The notes below the pieces were generated by a model. The model had not been told where the DNA came from, ran no database searches, and saw only the letters and a list, made by a program, of their open reading frames with translations. 64,000 bases of DNA from positions 18,159,278 to 18,223,277 of the forward strand of contig CM033110.1 in NCBI GenBank assembly GCA_019321725.1. The letters are read 5' to 3'. Made by a program: the position numbers and the translations under genes. Shown here piece by piece: positions 29,975-43,044 of the stretch. This DNA comes from Paulownia fortunei. Taxonomy: Eukaryota; Streptophyta; Magnoliopsida; Lamiales; Paulowniaceae. Numbering within the stretch: position 1 is the first letter of the stretch; every line of letters starts with the position of its first letter.

Positions 29975-30256
29975 AAGATTGAGATCGATCGTTAAAATTC
30001 ATTTTTGAGTTCGATTCGTAACGAACCAAATTTGAAATTTTTTTTTCCGTTTGATAAGATTTAAAATTCGATTCGAAGTCAATTCTATTAGAAAAAATAT
30101 GTATAAAAAATTAAGTTATTTGAATTCGACTCGTATTCAATCGGATTAATTATCAAACCAACTCAGACATAATTTTTTAAACTCAATAAAAAATCAAACA
30201 AAATTGAACACTAATATGTTCGGCTCTATTCGATTTGATTCGTTTACACCTCTAAT
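29975..30256. repeat. truncated relative of the 11779-12103 MITE
   Basis: Shares GAATTCGACTCGTATTC, CGGATTAATTATCAAACC and the terminal ATTCGTTTACACCTCT with the hAT-like MITE at 11779-12103. The opposite end is not recognisable. Confidence 0.5.
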
Positions 30257-30963
30257 AATATCTATGTGGACATGTGTGTGTGGGAAGCCAAGGTCTGAAT
30301 TAGGAAACATCTCTTATTCTCCACCACGATCTGTATATGGCAATTGATGAATGTCCCTAATAATGTTTAAACCTTTAATTGCACTCTCCAAAGAGATTGC
30401 ATGATTACAAAAAAGTGATGGTTGAAGGGAAAGATTGTTTTGTAGTGATAATGACAAAAGCAAGATGAGAAAAATTAGGAAAAAGATAAGCAATCATCAT
30501 GTTGACAATGCAATCTAATACATCATTTGTTCATTCTGATTGATGTGAGACCATAAAATATCCCCTCCATAATAATTCTTTTGATCCCAAATCACATAGT
30601 CAAGATTTTTTTTTTCTTTGTTTTTTGTATTTTTACCTTCAATGTTGATGTAATTTCACCAATAAAATCCCTTCGATTTGGAAGAATTTCGATTTTTTCT
30701 GCAAGATTCCAAGAAGAATTGATTTCAACTCTTAGATTAATGGCAACCACCTCTGTTAGGTGGGAAAAATATAAAATAAAATAGTGTCAATAGCTTAGTC
30801 CAACTTTCAAGTAGAAGAAGTATTTCTCTACTTGAAACCATGGGCGAACATAATGTTTATCCTTTTGCACCATTCCCACATCCAAGTAATGACAAAAGGG
30901 TGCATGGCTAAATCAAGAAGCAAGAATTATTGAACCTAAACCAACCATCAAATGACACAATTT

Positions 30964-31012
<49 letters not shown>
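30964..31012. repeat. compound microsatellite (GT)n(GA)n
   Basis: About nine GT units running straight into about fifteen GA units, immediately before a tandem duplication. Confidence 0.9.
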
Positions 31013-31014
<2 letters not shown>

Positions 31015-31015
<1 letters not shown>

Positions 31016-31288
31016 ATTTGGCTGTTTTATGTGACCATAACAAGAAAGTTCCAAGAAATAAGGATCATAAGTTTTCATGAGTTTTATTTATGTCAATTAA
31101 AGGAGAAGAGAGTAGAGAGCAATGTTTGTTACCAATGTTAGCCGACAGATTTGGCTGTATTATTGGGACCATAACAAGAAAGTTCCAAGAAATAAGGATA
31201 TATAATTAAGTTTTCATGAGTTTTATTTATGTTAATTAAAGGAGAAGAGAGTAGAGAGCAATGTTTGCTACCAATATTAGCCGACAGC
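31015..31288. repeat. tandem duplication, 133-bp unit, two copies
   Basis: Copy 1 31015-31147 and copy 2 31148-31288. Both begin GATTTGGCTGT, contain GACCATAACAAGAAAGTTCC and GGAGAAGAGAGTAGAGAGCA, and end in TTAGCCGACAG. They differ at only a few positions and by a small insertion (ATATAATTA), so the duplication is young. Confidence 0.88.
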
Positions 31289-34158
31289 TTCCCATACTAC
31301 CCCCGAATCTTTGCCCATATTCATCTCAATGACAAGTCAATTTCTAAGGTGGCAAAAAGGAAAACAAATATTTTGGAGAAAAAAGATTATTATTTTTTTA
31401 TATAAAAAACAGAAAAGAAAGAAAGAAAGTAAGTAAAAAATAAAGTATGGGTTTTAAAGTGAGTTTGAACGATGGTAGTGTCAGTCCACTCCATCCAATT
31501 CCACCACCCATATTCATATATCATTATTTTCCAACCAAAAGGGACCTTACAATCATTGTGCACGCTTTGCTTCGCTAAACGTGGCCTCATGCCTTTCCAA
31601 TCAAAGATATCCACACTTTTACCAAAGTTTTTAAAAAAAAAAAAATTATAATTGTTCTTTAATTCATATTCTATCTGCTTATTGAAAAAAAAAAAAAAAT
31701 TTGTGCATCTATTAAAAAATTCATTCTAAGAAAAAATAAACTAAAAAAACAATATATTAATCAAACTATCTACTTGGTGATCGAAAAAAAAAAAATGTAT
31801 TACACAAATTCCATAATACTATTCTATAGTAATTTTATGTAAGGAGCAGCTTTGAATGCATCAATCTTCGTCCCATTCGAAACAGTTGATCTATCTTCAG
31901 ATAGTTCAAATTTATTGAGCAGGTGTATGGATTTTTGTTAGGAGGGTTGTCAAATTGAGACAAAGAGATAAGATTTTGGAAGCCAAGCCCCTACGCCATT
32001 CTTGTACTGATTACAACTAACAAAAGCTAGGAGACAAATATCCAGTCAAATGCATGAACGCCACAACGTGTCGATTCTCCCTCCAAGTTCACCTTAAAAA
32101 ATAAAATGACATAAATATTTTTATTTTTTATTTTTTATTTTTTAATATATATATATATATTAATTATTCCTTGTTAAAATCCAAACTCCAGCTGTAGCCT
32201 AAATCTTTTTTTATTTAAAAAAGTTAAAAAGAAATTGGCCAAGGAGGGAATGACAGAGAGCAGAAAGATTGTGAAGCCTTTTGAGGTGGGAATGGGGCTG
32301 ACAAAGGGCTTTTGCTTTCGGCTATATATATCTCAAATCAAAAGCTTGAGGTCCCCAACTGAATTACTCACCAAATAAATACGTGTTGTAATTTTAGGTG
32401 AAACCAAGACAAGCATAACCTCTGATTAACTTTAATCAATTACTATTAATTAGCACTATATTAGATTCAGGTTTTAATTATAGCATTGGCTTCAGTGATC
32501 CAATTCAAGATGTGAAAGTTAATATAGTTTAAATTTAGTGGAGTATTTGATTGCCCGATAATTTCGGCCTTTGGCACGTGGTATGGAAATATACCAACTT
32601 GGTCTTATCACCTTGTCAACCGATTAAGACTAAAGAAGTCTCACGAAAATCCCAAAAGTCTCTGTTTAGATTCCAATCTCATCATACATGTTTAGCATTT
32701 ATTTCACTGTATTATTATTCTATTATTTATTATAACTAGTCTGTGTTAATAGTCCTAAGGATGAGAACAACAATACTCTACGAGGTATGAGATTATGTTT
32801 AGCTTTGTCTAAGATGAATAGCCATAGTCAGTAAAGAAACTAACTGGCAACTTCAAGAGAGGAAAAGGAAGTGGAAGGAGGAGAGGGAACGCTCATCAAT
32901 TATTCCAATAACGGTGAAAAACTGATTCTAGCATGACAAGAGAGGCACAACTTATTTGGTTTCTTGTTTTTGCCAACTTCAAAGAAAGAACACATTCCTT
33001 GAAAAAATTGTACTCCTTAAAATGGTACAAAGAATAAGGATTGGATATAAGACGACAATATGAACATGATCTATTTTTAACACATAAATTTAAGCTATAC
33101 ATCAAAGTAAACTTAATTTTTAAGGTCTGGTTTCTAATCATTTTCAAGACTTCTATCACTGTAAATCAACCATCAGTAAACAGTCTCATTTACAAGTATT
33201 GTATAAGACAATTAAGTCTCATCACAAGACTCTTTCAGTCTTGTGAGTTCTGTATCAAACTTTGCTCCCAATTATGTGTTGTTGAATCTGATGGATATAT
33301 ACTAGTCCAAACGCAAGAGATGCACACCACCCTCAGGCACACGCACACACATATACCAACACTCACAAACAGACCTATGTTAAACATACCTGCAATGATG
33401 TGCTTGATTTCTTCGGATTGAGTCTGTCGAATAAGTTCAACAGACATGATCAAACTAATTTACTTTTCCACAGTGCCACTCTCATTAAAACACTGGAATC
33501 CAAGAACAACTATTCCATTTTTGAAGTGCCCAAAGCCTGTATTTCGTCATACAGATGACTTTAGTTTTTCCCCAGATGGCATGGGGAGATGGAATGAAAA
33601 TGCCAGATTCAGTTATTCTATACAACCAAGAAAGAGAACAGAAAGATGGTGCAACAAGGAAGTCCTCAGGACTTGCGTTCAGTTATTCCACCACAGGGGA
33701 AAGAGTGCAAAATAGTTTTTATTTTCTGAAGCAATCAACTATTAGTTGCTATCTCAAGTTGTTGTTTCAGATGATGAATGGTACATCTGACCATTCAAAC
33801 TTAAGAGTATACAATCTAATAACTCAAATTTGATGGCCAAAATCTTTCGTTTCGTTCCACAAATACATTTACAATTTAATAGCTGCAAAACTTAAAGTTA
33901 GGGGACCTTCAACTTTTACTCAAATAGTTCTTAGTTCCTTGCTGAGGAATGAATTGCTCCAGCAACTTCTCGATGCTTTAGCGTGTGGATAACAGAAAAG
34001 TCAAAGAGATCAAAGAGAGCGATACCATATTTCTCACAAAAGGTAGGCAAAGTGTACATTCATGGCATTGCAGCTTTCAGTTTCTTGAGATGCAACTGAA
34101 AACCCAATTTTTACTGCAGGTGAATACGTGTCTATTGTCTAGCAATAGTTGAGAGCAT

Positions 34159-37100
34159 TCACATGGATAAAGGTAGTAATAATCTTCTATCCCTTTTCCT
34201 TGCAAGCGACTGCCTTGAAATTCTCAAACGAATAGGAACAAGGATGCCAATGCATACAATGACGGAGGAAATCCAGTAGTGTTTTAAGTAAAGGGTAACA
34301 TATGATGAAACTAGAAGCACAATAAAGATTAAGGCCCAGAAAATAGCAACTGCAACATCAGTCCTGCATAAAGCAAAAAAAACACATAGCTAAGAGAAAA
34401 TATTGAAGAGATGGTTTGACAAAATGAAATATAGAGAAAGGCAGTATAAAAAGGAGTAAACCTGTACATTATTTAAAGTAGTAATATTTTCACAAGAAAT
34501 GAATGGATTGACGTTGAGGGGAAAGGGACATCAGTAGATGATTTGTCCAGACATCCACCAAGATAAGAACTATGAAGAAAAGGAATTCCAAATACTATGG
34601 CTTTCCAACATTTGACATAAATGTAATATGTAATGAAAACAAACACAGATGCCAAATGAAAACCCAATCTTCGAGTTTTGCTCAAATATTTTTCAATGTT
34701 TATTCATATGCTTATTATATCACAGAATATATTGGTCACCTCTAACTACAAAAAAGTTAGACAGAACTAGCATGCAATGCCTCATCAATAAACCCATGAA
34801 AAGCTCCCAAGCAATAAAAAGTTTCAAAACAGGCGAGTTAAATTTTTTCATTCTGGTAAGCATTTTTGCGGGTCTGCCGATTTCAACCATCAGATTTACA
34901 CAGAAAGCAGGGACAGATCAAGGATTGATGCCTTATGGAGACCAATTTGCTACTATTAAAAATTTTCAAGCAATTTTTACATCAGTAGGCATTCAATCAA
35001 TTTAATTTGTAAAGACAAGTAGAATGGAAATAGTACAATAAAACTAACTTTCATCAAGAATTATATTGATTTAAAAACATACAAGTAATTCAGCACTAAA
35101 ATTTACTGAAGTTGTGCCAGCCGTTCCTTCATATCATATACTTCATCAATAGTCAAATATGCATCAACTTTCTAATGTTAACAAAAAAATTTGCAAGGTG
35201 GTCATCTTCCATCTTGTTGACTAATATATTCTTCACCAATTCCATGGTTGAAAATAATCACACAATAGTTGCAGTGGTAAGAGGAGGAAATAAAATTTAG
35301 CCAAGTGAATCAGACAATCAAGTAAAGGGTTAAACCAAGAAATTCTCAGTTAAATTTGTTGACATAGCTCAAGAAATTGTTCACAATGGTTGGATTTCCA
35401 AATGGTGGGCAACATCAAGTATCATAGAATGCAACATCTTGTGTTCGCTGAGATCAATAAGATCAAACTTAGTTGCTAGTCAATGTGATCGACATCAAGC
35501 AACTTGTAATTATTTTGAGCTGAGAGTAACAACTTCACTCTCTTCTCATTGAATCTGCTATTAAACTCTTGCCGTCAAATATCAATAGTGGCAATGAATA
35601 AATTAATCTGGTAATGATGGTTCAATAAAAAAGGCTCTACTTAAGAACAAGATAGACTTCTTCCAAATATACAAGGTGCAGTCATATCTCATATTCTTCA
35701 CCAAAAAACGAGAAAGATTTCAGTTGGAAACATTTCTTTACGTGTCTCTTTTCTTTTTAATCAAAGTTTTGGCAGTAATATATTTAGAAAATCGTGGCAC
35801 TCAAGTTGCAAAGCTCGGCAAATAATCATGTGTGATCTACAAAATTCTAACTTGAGATGCAAAAAAAGGAGAAAAAAAATTTCAAAAGATATCATTCCAT
35901 AAGAACTAAGCTTTTGCTTAATTGCTTTGGGCGAGGGACAATCACTTTACCATTAGAGAATTAAGATTTGGACATAGAACATACTTGGGCTTGGGCTAGG
36001 GCTAATGGGCAATTTATGTTTAGATTGGCGGACCAAACCATTAAAATCCATGGAGGGCATACACAGCTCTAAAAATGTTTTCCAAGCTGGGGCAGGGCCA
36101 AGGCCACTTCAAGTGCTTCCTTTAGTTTGTCCTTGACCAAAAGTTTCCTTCAAACTTAATAATTTTCATAAATTGACTATTCGCTTTTCAGTACACAACA
36201 TCTAATTTTAAAAGAAACAAATATTTCATAAACACTTGGCAGTCTTTCGTACATCGACTAGTGATCTTATAATGATCACCAGAGCAAACAAAAAGATTGC
36301 TAAACCAAATGTAATCCATATGTACTATCCCATAACTTCCAAGATCAATTAATCTTGGGATGCATAGTAAGAGCCAAGCTTAGCTCTTAGTATTAGCAAG
36401 TTAGGATTAAGCAAGTGCTATCTGATCTCCTAATGATATCATTCTTGGATAAATTTTTCTTTGCTACCAAACCCAACATGAACAATCAGAATTCTTAAAG
36501 AAACTTATTTCAAGCGAGAGAGAGTGCGATGTGCATGGACCGAGTGATAGGGATGAAGTTCCAACCTCCTGGAGAAAGAGTGATGTTCATGGACTAGGTG
36601 AGTAGGGATATAGCTCTATGGACAAACGCAAATCTGACGTCTTATTAAGAAAGTCAGTTCACTTGTAAGACTTCATTCATCTCTTACAAGTGTGAAGCCA
36701 ATCAAGCATTCATTTTGGAAGGTCTACAAAAGAGTTCAATACTACGCTTGTTTTCTGATCAGCGGCTTCTACTTTCTTAGTACTCTTAGTGGAATATAGT
36801 TGGAACTCTAGTATTAGTTTTTATTTGCAATTCAAGAACTCATTTGAAACTTACACCTTCAGGCATAGTCATTTCATTCAAAAGTTGCAGCAGCTCATGG
36901 AATGATAAGACTGAATAACTGACAGATGCCATTGTCATGAACCATCCTGATCATTTCTGAAAAATATCCTTCCTTTTGTGTTGGTAAGACCAAAATGATC
37001 TTGCAAACAAGTAATTCCCAAGGATGGCAAAAAGCACTCTATCCTTCAAATGCATTGCATAGTCATCTTGTTCTGTGTATGGTTAAGTTCAATATTTTTC

Positions 37101-39826
37101 AGTATCCCAGAAAAATAGTAGTACAATATTTGGAGTTCTATTTTTATTACTACACTTTTGACATTGAATTCGTCAAACAAATGCTAGTATATACTGTCTA
37201 TAATCTTAATGAGTAACTTTTTTATTTATTCGGTGCTAAATAGCTAGTCGAAAAACTAAATGTGGAAGCCAACTAAAATTGATTATTTGAAACATCAAAT
37301 TCTGGGATTCTCACAGATTGTCCACCTAAATGCATTGAGAGAGAAACTGGAGAGAAATTTGATATGATTTTGATCATAAATGATATGAAATTATATTGTG
37401 CACCACTCTGTTTACACTAAAATGCTTATGTGCTTTGAAATATATATAACTATTGTTGAAAGTAATTTTTATTGTACTCCTTTCGTCCAAAATAGATCAA
37501 CTGCTACAATTAACTAATAAATTGACTATTTTTCTTAGTGCAATAAGAAAAAAACTTGCGAACTTTTTTGAAAATTAAGTGAATAACATTAAACAACATA
37601 ACAAATATTAGATTATAAAGTTTAGCAATATCAAAGTTATTAAAAATCAATATTTTAAAAAGTTTGACTTCTTACTATAGCAAAGGCAGCAATTATTTTG
37701 GGACAAAGGAAGTCCTTCTTAGCTCTAATTGTTAATGAAAAATAAAATAAATCTAATGTATATAGTTGTCTTAAAAAATTATCTAGAAAACGATAATAGC
37801 TACCCACCCACCCCCACCCCCCACAAAAAAGAAGAAAAAAAAAAAGGCTTCACTTCTGGATCTATCCCTATTTAAGAGTGCGACTTACTGAGCTAATTCA
37901 ATTGATTAAGACGACATATGTTATTATATTTTCTTTTTTTTTTCATATTTCTATTTGAGGATGAATAATACAAATTTCGTAGATGGTACCCAACTTAAAC
38001 TATGATAAAATCTTAAGGTTGACTGAACTATTACCCAAACTAACTTATGAGAAATTATATCAAGGTAGAGCTATCATAACTAATACACAAATATATAGCC
38101 CTTATGGGGTTTGGCATTACAAAGGCTTGAAAAAACTTTTTAGGCCCTGCACAGATTATTAATGGGTTGGCCCCCAATCCAAACGTAAATAGCGCCCTAG
38201 GCCTAATTCCAATAGTTCCAACCATTCAATATGCCCAAAATTTAATTGCCTATTGGTGAACTGGTGGTCCCAGGCCCAAAATCAATAAAGCAAATGCAAA
38301 TTATGCTTCTCCCTCATATGATCATGCCAAAGAAAAACTAAAGCAACAGCACTAACGGCTTCCATCTCTTTCACTCTCTCCCTTTCTCTACAAAGTACAC
38401 TATACATGGAAGTTTACTGGTCTATGGCAAGTGATTTTTCTATTGATTAATAATAGATGCATAAGGATGTCTAAGCTTCTAATATACTGATTTCATTGCT
38501 GACAAGGAGCTTGAAACTAACAATGGACCTCACCACACAGGTACTTTGTAAAGAGCTAGAGGTACATGACAGGACTCTCATTTGCCTTGTACTTAGATCT
38601 TGCTTATATGTAGCTACTTGTTTAGTTGTTCATCATGAAGGTAACATGAAGAGCTGCTAGTAATGCAATGGTATCTTTTTAATTTAACTTTAGTTTACAT
38701 GTCCTGAGAGACATTTTGGAAATCACTCATGATCTTGGTCAAACTTTGCAATCTAAGTGTCTAAGATCTTCTAATGCACTATCTTTGGTTTCATAACCAA
38801 AACTTTGGTATGAGAGAGAGACAGAAAGAGCTTTGCAAAAGTTTCAAAATGAAAACAAAAAGAACATGATATTAACTTTCCTAATATTTTTGAAACTTAT
38901 ACAATTTGGAAGGAATCTAGGTAGTCATTAAGTAGAGTCCTATTTCAATGAAGCGTCATTAAAAAAATAAATTGTTCATTTTCATTATTGATACTTAGTG
39001 ACAAGAGTTGAGTAGCTGACTCGTAGAGTTTCTATAGTGACAGCTAATTGAAATAGAGATTATGACATAAGAAAAGGAAAGTCTTCTTGAGCAAACTATA
39101 ACAAAAACACCAGACACAAGCAGCTTTAGGAATAGCATATTCACAATTAATTGAATAGAAGTTCAAATCTTGGAGAAAATCACTTCAAATAATCTATACT
39201 GATGGATATCTATACTGATGGATCTTCATTTGTTTTGCTAACTTCCCCAGATAGCAGATGAACAATTTGAGAGAGCTTCTCAATCAAAAGAAAGAGAACA
39301 AGGCTGAAAATCGACTCTTAGATATAGCCCTTGAACAACCAACTCAAGCAAAACAATTGTGCTTCTAGTTCCTTAATATCTTATGCTTCAAAGAAATATA
39401 CACAAGTAATTCAAAATTCACTCAAATAAAAGAAATGCTTTCTATAAGGTAGCATACATATTTATGCTGTTTCTCGGGGAATCCTAAAAGAAATTTGTTT
39501 TTCAACTGACGACAATATTATTCCCCAAATTCAAGAATGTAATATTATCCTTCCAGCATGCACACTGAAATCAATTTCTCCAAATGGCAACTTTAACTGA
39601 AAAAACATACATGACCAAAATGCAACCAAAAATTCCTCGTAAAGGTGCCGCAATTGGTGATCAAGGTTGATTAACTTGCGAAAACAAGAAGCACAACAGA
39701 CGTCAGCAGGACATACCAGGTGGAGAGAAGGGGTTTGGGAGAGAAGACGGCGAGGGCGGGGCACTTGTGCTGGGATCGGATCTGGTAATCTCTCAGTTGC
39801 TCTACGAGTTTCGACCGAGTTATCAT
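34159..39826 (-). CDS. small two-helix membrane protein, function unknown
   Basis: Two exons, 39717-39826 and 34159-34363, join across a TG|G codon (Trp 37) to give 104 residues with no stop. The N-terminus MITRSKLVEQLRDYQIRSQH is charged and predicted soluble. Two hydrophobic segments follow, about 40-63 (AIFWALIFIVLLVSSYV) and about 68-85 (WISSVIVCIGILVPIRL). The tail is basic (RQSLARKRDRR) and ends LLLPLSM. From memory, conserved plant proteins share this start, helix pair and end, but I know no function or accepted name. An in-frame ATG lies 75 bp upstream; I chose the inner one because similarity begins there. The single intron is 5353 bp and contains an hAT transposase relic and a Stowaway MITE. 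The model rests on frame joining, consensus GTATGT and TTATGCAG sites and remembered family resemblance. Confidence 0.8.
35105..35600 (-). pseudogene. hAT transposase C-terminal relic (ZMYM1-like/TTF type)
   Basis: Minus-strand translation across frames gives ordered matches to the C-terminal part of plant hAT transposases of the zinc-finger MYM-type-1-like class: NSRFNEKRVKLL near 35550, TTATIV then FSTMELVKNILVNKMEDDHL (35190-35275), FFVNIRKLMH, and in the next frame LTIDEVYDMKERLAQLQ before a stop at about 35105. The segment covers the region of the hAT dimerisation domain. Frameshifts and stops make it inactive. It sits within the long intron of the small membrane protein gene, on the same strand. 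Confidence 0.75.
37477..37713. mobile_element. Stowaway MITE (Tc1/mariner type), about 237 bp
   Basis: The left end CTCCTTTCGTCCAAAATAGA follows TA. The right end TTATTTTGGGACAAAGGAAG is its near reverse complement. This matches the classical Stowaway consensus CTCCCTCCGTCCC. The right-hand TA is degraded. It is inside the long intron of the small membrane protein gene. Confidence 0.85.
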
Positions 39827-41029
39827 TGAGTTGCTATCCTGAACCGGAACGGACTCCTGTCCAACCTGAATTGAATTGAACCCGATTGAATTGAAAACCA
39901 CCAGATTCTGTAGGTGAATTGCAAAATGAACAGCGGTTGATGTGCAATTGGATGTTCTAATTCCGATTTCGATTTTACGGCTTTAACCTAGGGCAAAATT
40001 ATGAACAAAAAGAGGGGGTCTTTATGACTTTGAAGAGAGGAATCCAGCTCTCAGTTGTAAGCAAGAAGTGTGGGAAACTCTGCCGCGCTAACAAAATAAT
40101 AATTAAATAAATAAATAAATATAGTTTAACAATTAATTACAAATATATCAAAAAATACACATTAATGTATTATTCTGTACATTTTTAAAAACATGTAACA
40201 AGAAACTCTCAGAAAACCTAAACTGATATCTACATTCATAACTTTTTAATTATAAAATCTACAGCCTCAATTTTTTCAATTGAATTCTTGATTTTTTTAA
40301 CATGTTGTTTATACGAAAATTAATATTTTTTTTTTTGGCATTATTAAATGTTCCAAGAAGACAAATATGCTATCCACATAAAAAGAAAAAACATTGAATA
40401 TTGGGGTTAATTTCTAATGAACTTATAAAATAATTTATATTTCTATGAGTTAGTATTAGTTAATTTTTATATTTTTAAGTGATGCCTAAATACTGGAGCC
40501 ATCCATTAATAATAATAGAATTATTATTTCTTCAGTGATATTCGTTGCTATCCTTTGAACACTTATATTATTATTCCTTGATCACTTATACTGCCCAAAA
40601 CATCTAATTGCATTTTCCAACTGAAATGAGCAGCTCCATTTATGATACTTCTATTTATTATTTTGAAAATTTATAATTCTACTATTTTTTTAGATAAAAT
40701 TTTAAAGAATTAAATCTATAAAAACCACAAAATCGTAGTTTTTAAGCAAAAAAATCAATGAGTTAGATCAGCCCACTCCAATCTCGTCTGACTTTGCAAA
40801 CCTAGAAGCCCTTGAATAGATACACTGTTCATTTGAAAAGTGGAACCAAGCACTACATGGTCCAATTCCATCCTCGCAACGGGCAGCCCAAAGTTTAGGA
40901 ACCTGTATCCAGTGACTTGGATCGGCCCAACATTCGGTCAATCCGTATTGGGTTTTGGTTTTGTTTCCTGAATATCTGAATTAATTTTTTGTAGTTTAAT
41001 ATTTAATTGTTTAGTCTTTTAAAACAAAA

Positions 41030-41345
41030 TCAATCACTTCGATATCCAATTTGAAATTAATTGCTAAAAGTTCATTGGAGTTCGTTCGTTAAATCTAACA
41101 AATCAAATTTAAACATAATTTTTTTTCAATAAAATCTAAATTTCAGTTTGAAATCGATTCGATTAATAAACAATAATAAAACATGTATAAAAAGATTAAA
41201 TTAGTCAAACTCAATTTATATTCGATTCTATTAAAATACGGTTAAATTCGATTAGATTATCAACCAAATCAAATTTTAAAATATATTTTACATAAATATA
41301 AATAATAATGTATTCGCCTCTATTCAATTTATTTACATATTTAAT
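41030..41345. repeat. diverged relative of the 11779-12103 MITE
   Basis: Carries the same ordered words as the hAT-like MITE (GTTCGTT near the left, ATTCGATT, GATTATCAACCAAATC, GTATTCGCCTCTATTC and a terminal TTTACAT), heavily mutated. Confidence 0.45.
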
Positions 41346-42424
41346 AATCGTATGTCAGTCATTTATTCTCCAATTTCATATATACATCGTTATATATTAA
41401 TTGAAATGTGTCTACGAGCACGTATGCATTTGGACATGATTAAATTTTGTTCTATATTGTTCGACACCTCTTGATAAATAATGCACATGTAGTCTATCTT
41501 TACAATTAAAAAAAAAAAAAAACATGTTTGTTTTTTTTCTTTTGGGACATTGTTTAAAAACAAAGGTTTTATTTTTCATCCATATAATAGTGGTTTAAAA
41601 ATTTGAGAATTTTATCTACTTCCCCATCCAACACACCAAAAAATCCAAAGTTATCAAATGAAAATGTAAAACTTGTATTTATGTTGATTTAGTACTACTA
41701 CTTATATAACAGTAACTGTATAATAATAATACATGAGTCAACAATAATAAACAAAAACAATACTTTCTCGATGGCTGGTCCATTAAGTAGTTGAATAGCA
41801 TTCTTCATTTATTTCTGTAAGAAGATAAAATATTTCAACATGTGAATCCTTATTATTTCCCTAAACATTAAGTAAATCCTACAAATCCACTCTCGTTTGA
41901 GGACTTTTTTTTCTAATTAAAAATCATGATAACTTACATATGACATGTTCAATAAAAACCTTTTATGATGTGTAGTATATAATGGGCTCGTCTCGTTAAG
42001 AGTTAAATTTAGAATAAGAGTTTTATCATTGTTAAATATTTTATATGAGTCCAAATCCAAATCATTGATTGAGGTTGGGGCTCCAACCCAAATGAATGTT
42101 GTCTAATATTTATTACTTTAGATAATAATTGGGATTGGACTCATCAACCCAATTCGAATGATGGGTGATGGTCTACCTAGGTCCGATATGATAGGGCAGC
42201 TCGGGTAAAAGATATTCCTGATAAATACCAAGTTGTGGTGCTTTGCTAGTTGTGTGCTAGTTGTGAGATGATTGATTTGATTAGTAATTACGTATGAAAA
42301 TAAGATAATTTTTTTTTAATTATATTAGAATTGTGGAGAAGGATCAAATAAGATATCCTAAATTTTAGGAGATTTGTTTTATTCATAAAAAATAAATGAA
42401 TCATTTCTTAATTCTACTACCCAA

Positions 42425-42567
42425 ACGTACTACTATCAAAAGGGTAGCTTAAGGTATGGTTGTTTTTTACGAACTCTTACATTCTACAATTACTATTCTA
42501 GCGTACCACTATAAAATGGTAGCTTAAGGTATGGTTTATTTTTTGCGTACTCTTATTTTTCATAATT
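42425..42567. repeat. short tandem duplication, about 77-bp period
   Basis: Both copies read CGTAC(T/C)ACTAT.A, then GGTAGCTTAAGGTATGGTT, then TTTTTT.CG.ACTCTTA and CATAATTAC or a close variant. Confidence 0.75.
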
Positions 42568-43044
42568 ACACATACGTATGTGTGATTGATTGATTATCTT
42601 TGAATACTTAATTGATTTAAGCGTTTGAAAGTTTTCGTTGTGGAATCCCCTGCACTTTGCATTGGATTTAAGGTTTGTGATTCATGCTAAAACCTGAGCA
42701 CATTAGTTTGGTTCCACGCCTTTGTAGTAAAAGGTGTTCAACTCAAATTAAGTGAAGATTTTATTAGTTTCTATATTTTATAATTTTATTTTAGAAATTC
42801 TAAATTTTGAAATGAATTTTTACATATTCGAATAGGGTGTTAGTAAATATAATTTTGTAATTAATACAATCAAAATTAAAGGAGTTTGGTAAATTTTAAA
42901 AATAATTTATAAATTTCTTATTTTTTTAAAAGAGCTTATGAGATCCATATATTAATTTGGGAGTTTATAAACTTTTCTCTTGAAAATTTTACTAAAGTCT
43001 TTAAACATTTCATAAACTCTGACACATCTTATAATATATTTTAG

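Larger units (their letters stand above)
26010..34158. other. gene-free stretch upstream of DWF4
   Basis: About 8 kb without a supported gene on either strand. It contains a MITE-like segment, a 1-kb inverted-repeat element, a truncated CGATT-rich repeat, microsatellites and a 133-bp tandem duplication, all listed separately. The part from about 33300 to 34158 is the 3' flank of the small membrane protein gene. Confidence 0.6.

Noticed and set aside
33396..33453. Minus-strand ATG followed by SVELIRQTQSEEIKHIIA and a GTATGT donor
   Set aside because: It looks like a first exon, but it lies downstream of the stop of the small membrane protein gene, and I found no second exon to join it to. Too short to support.
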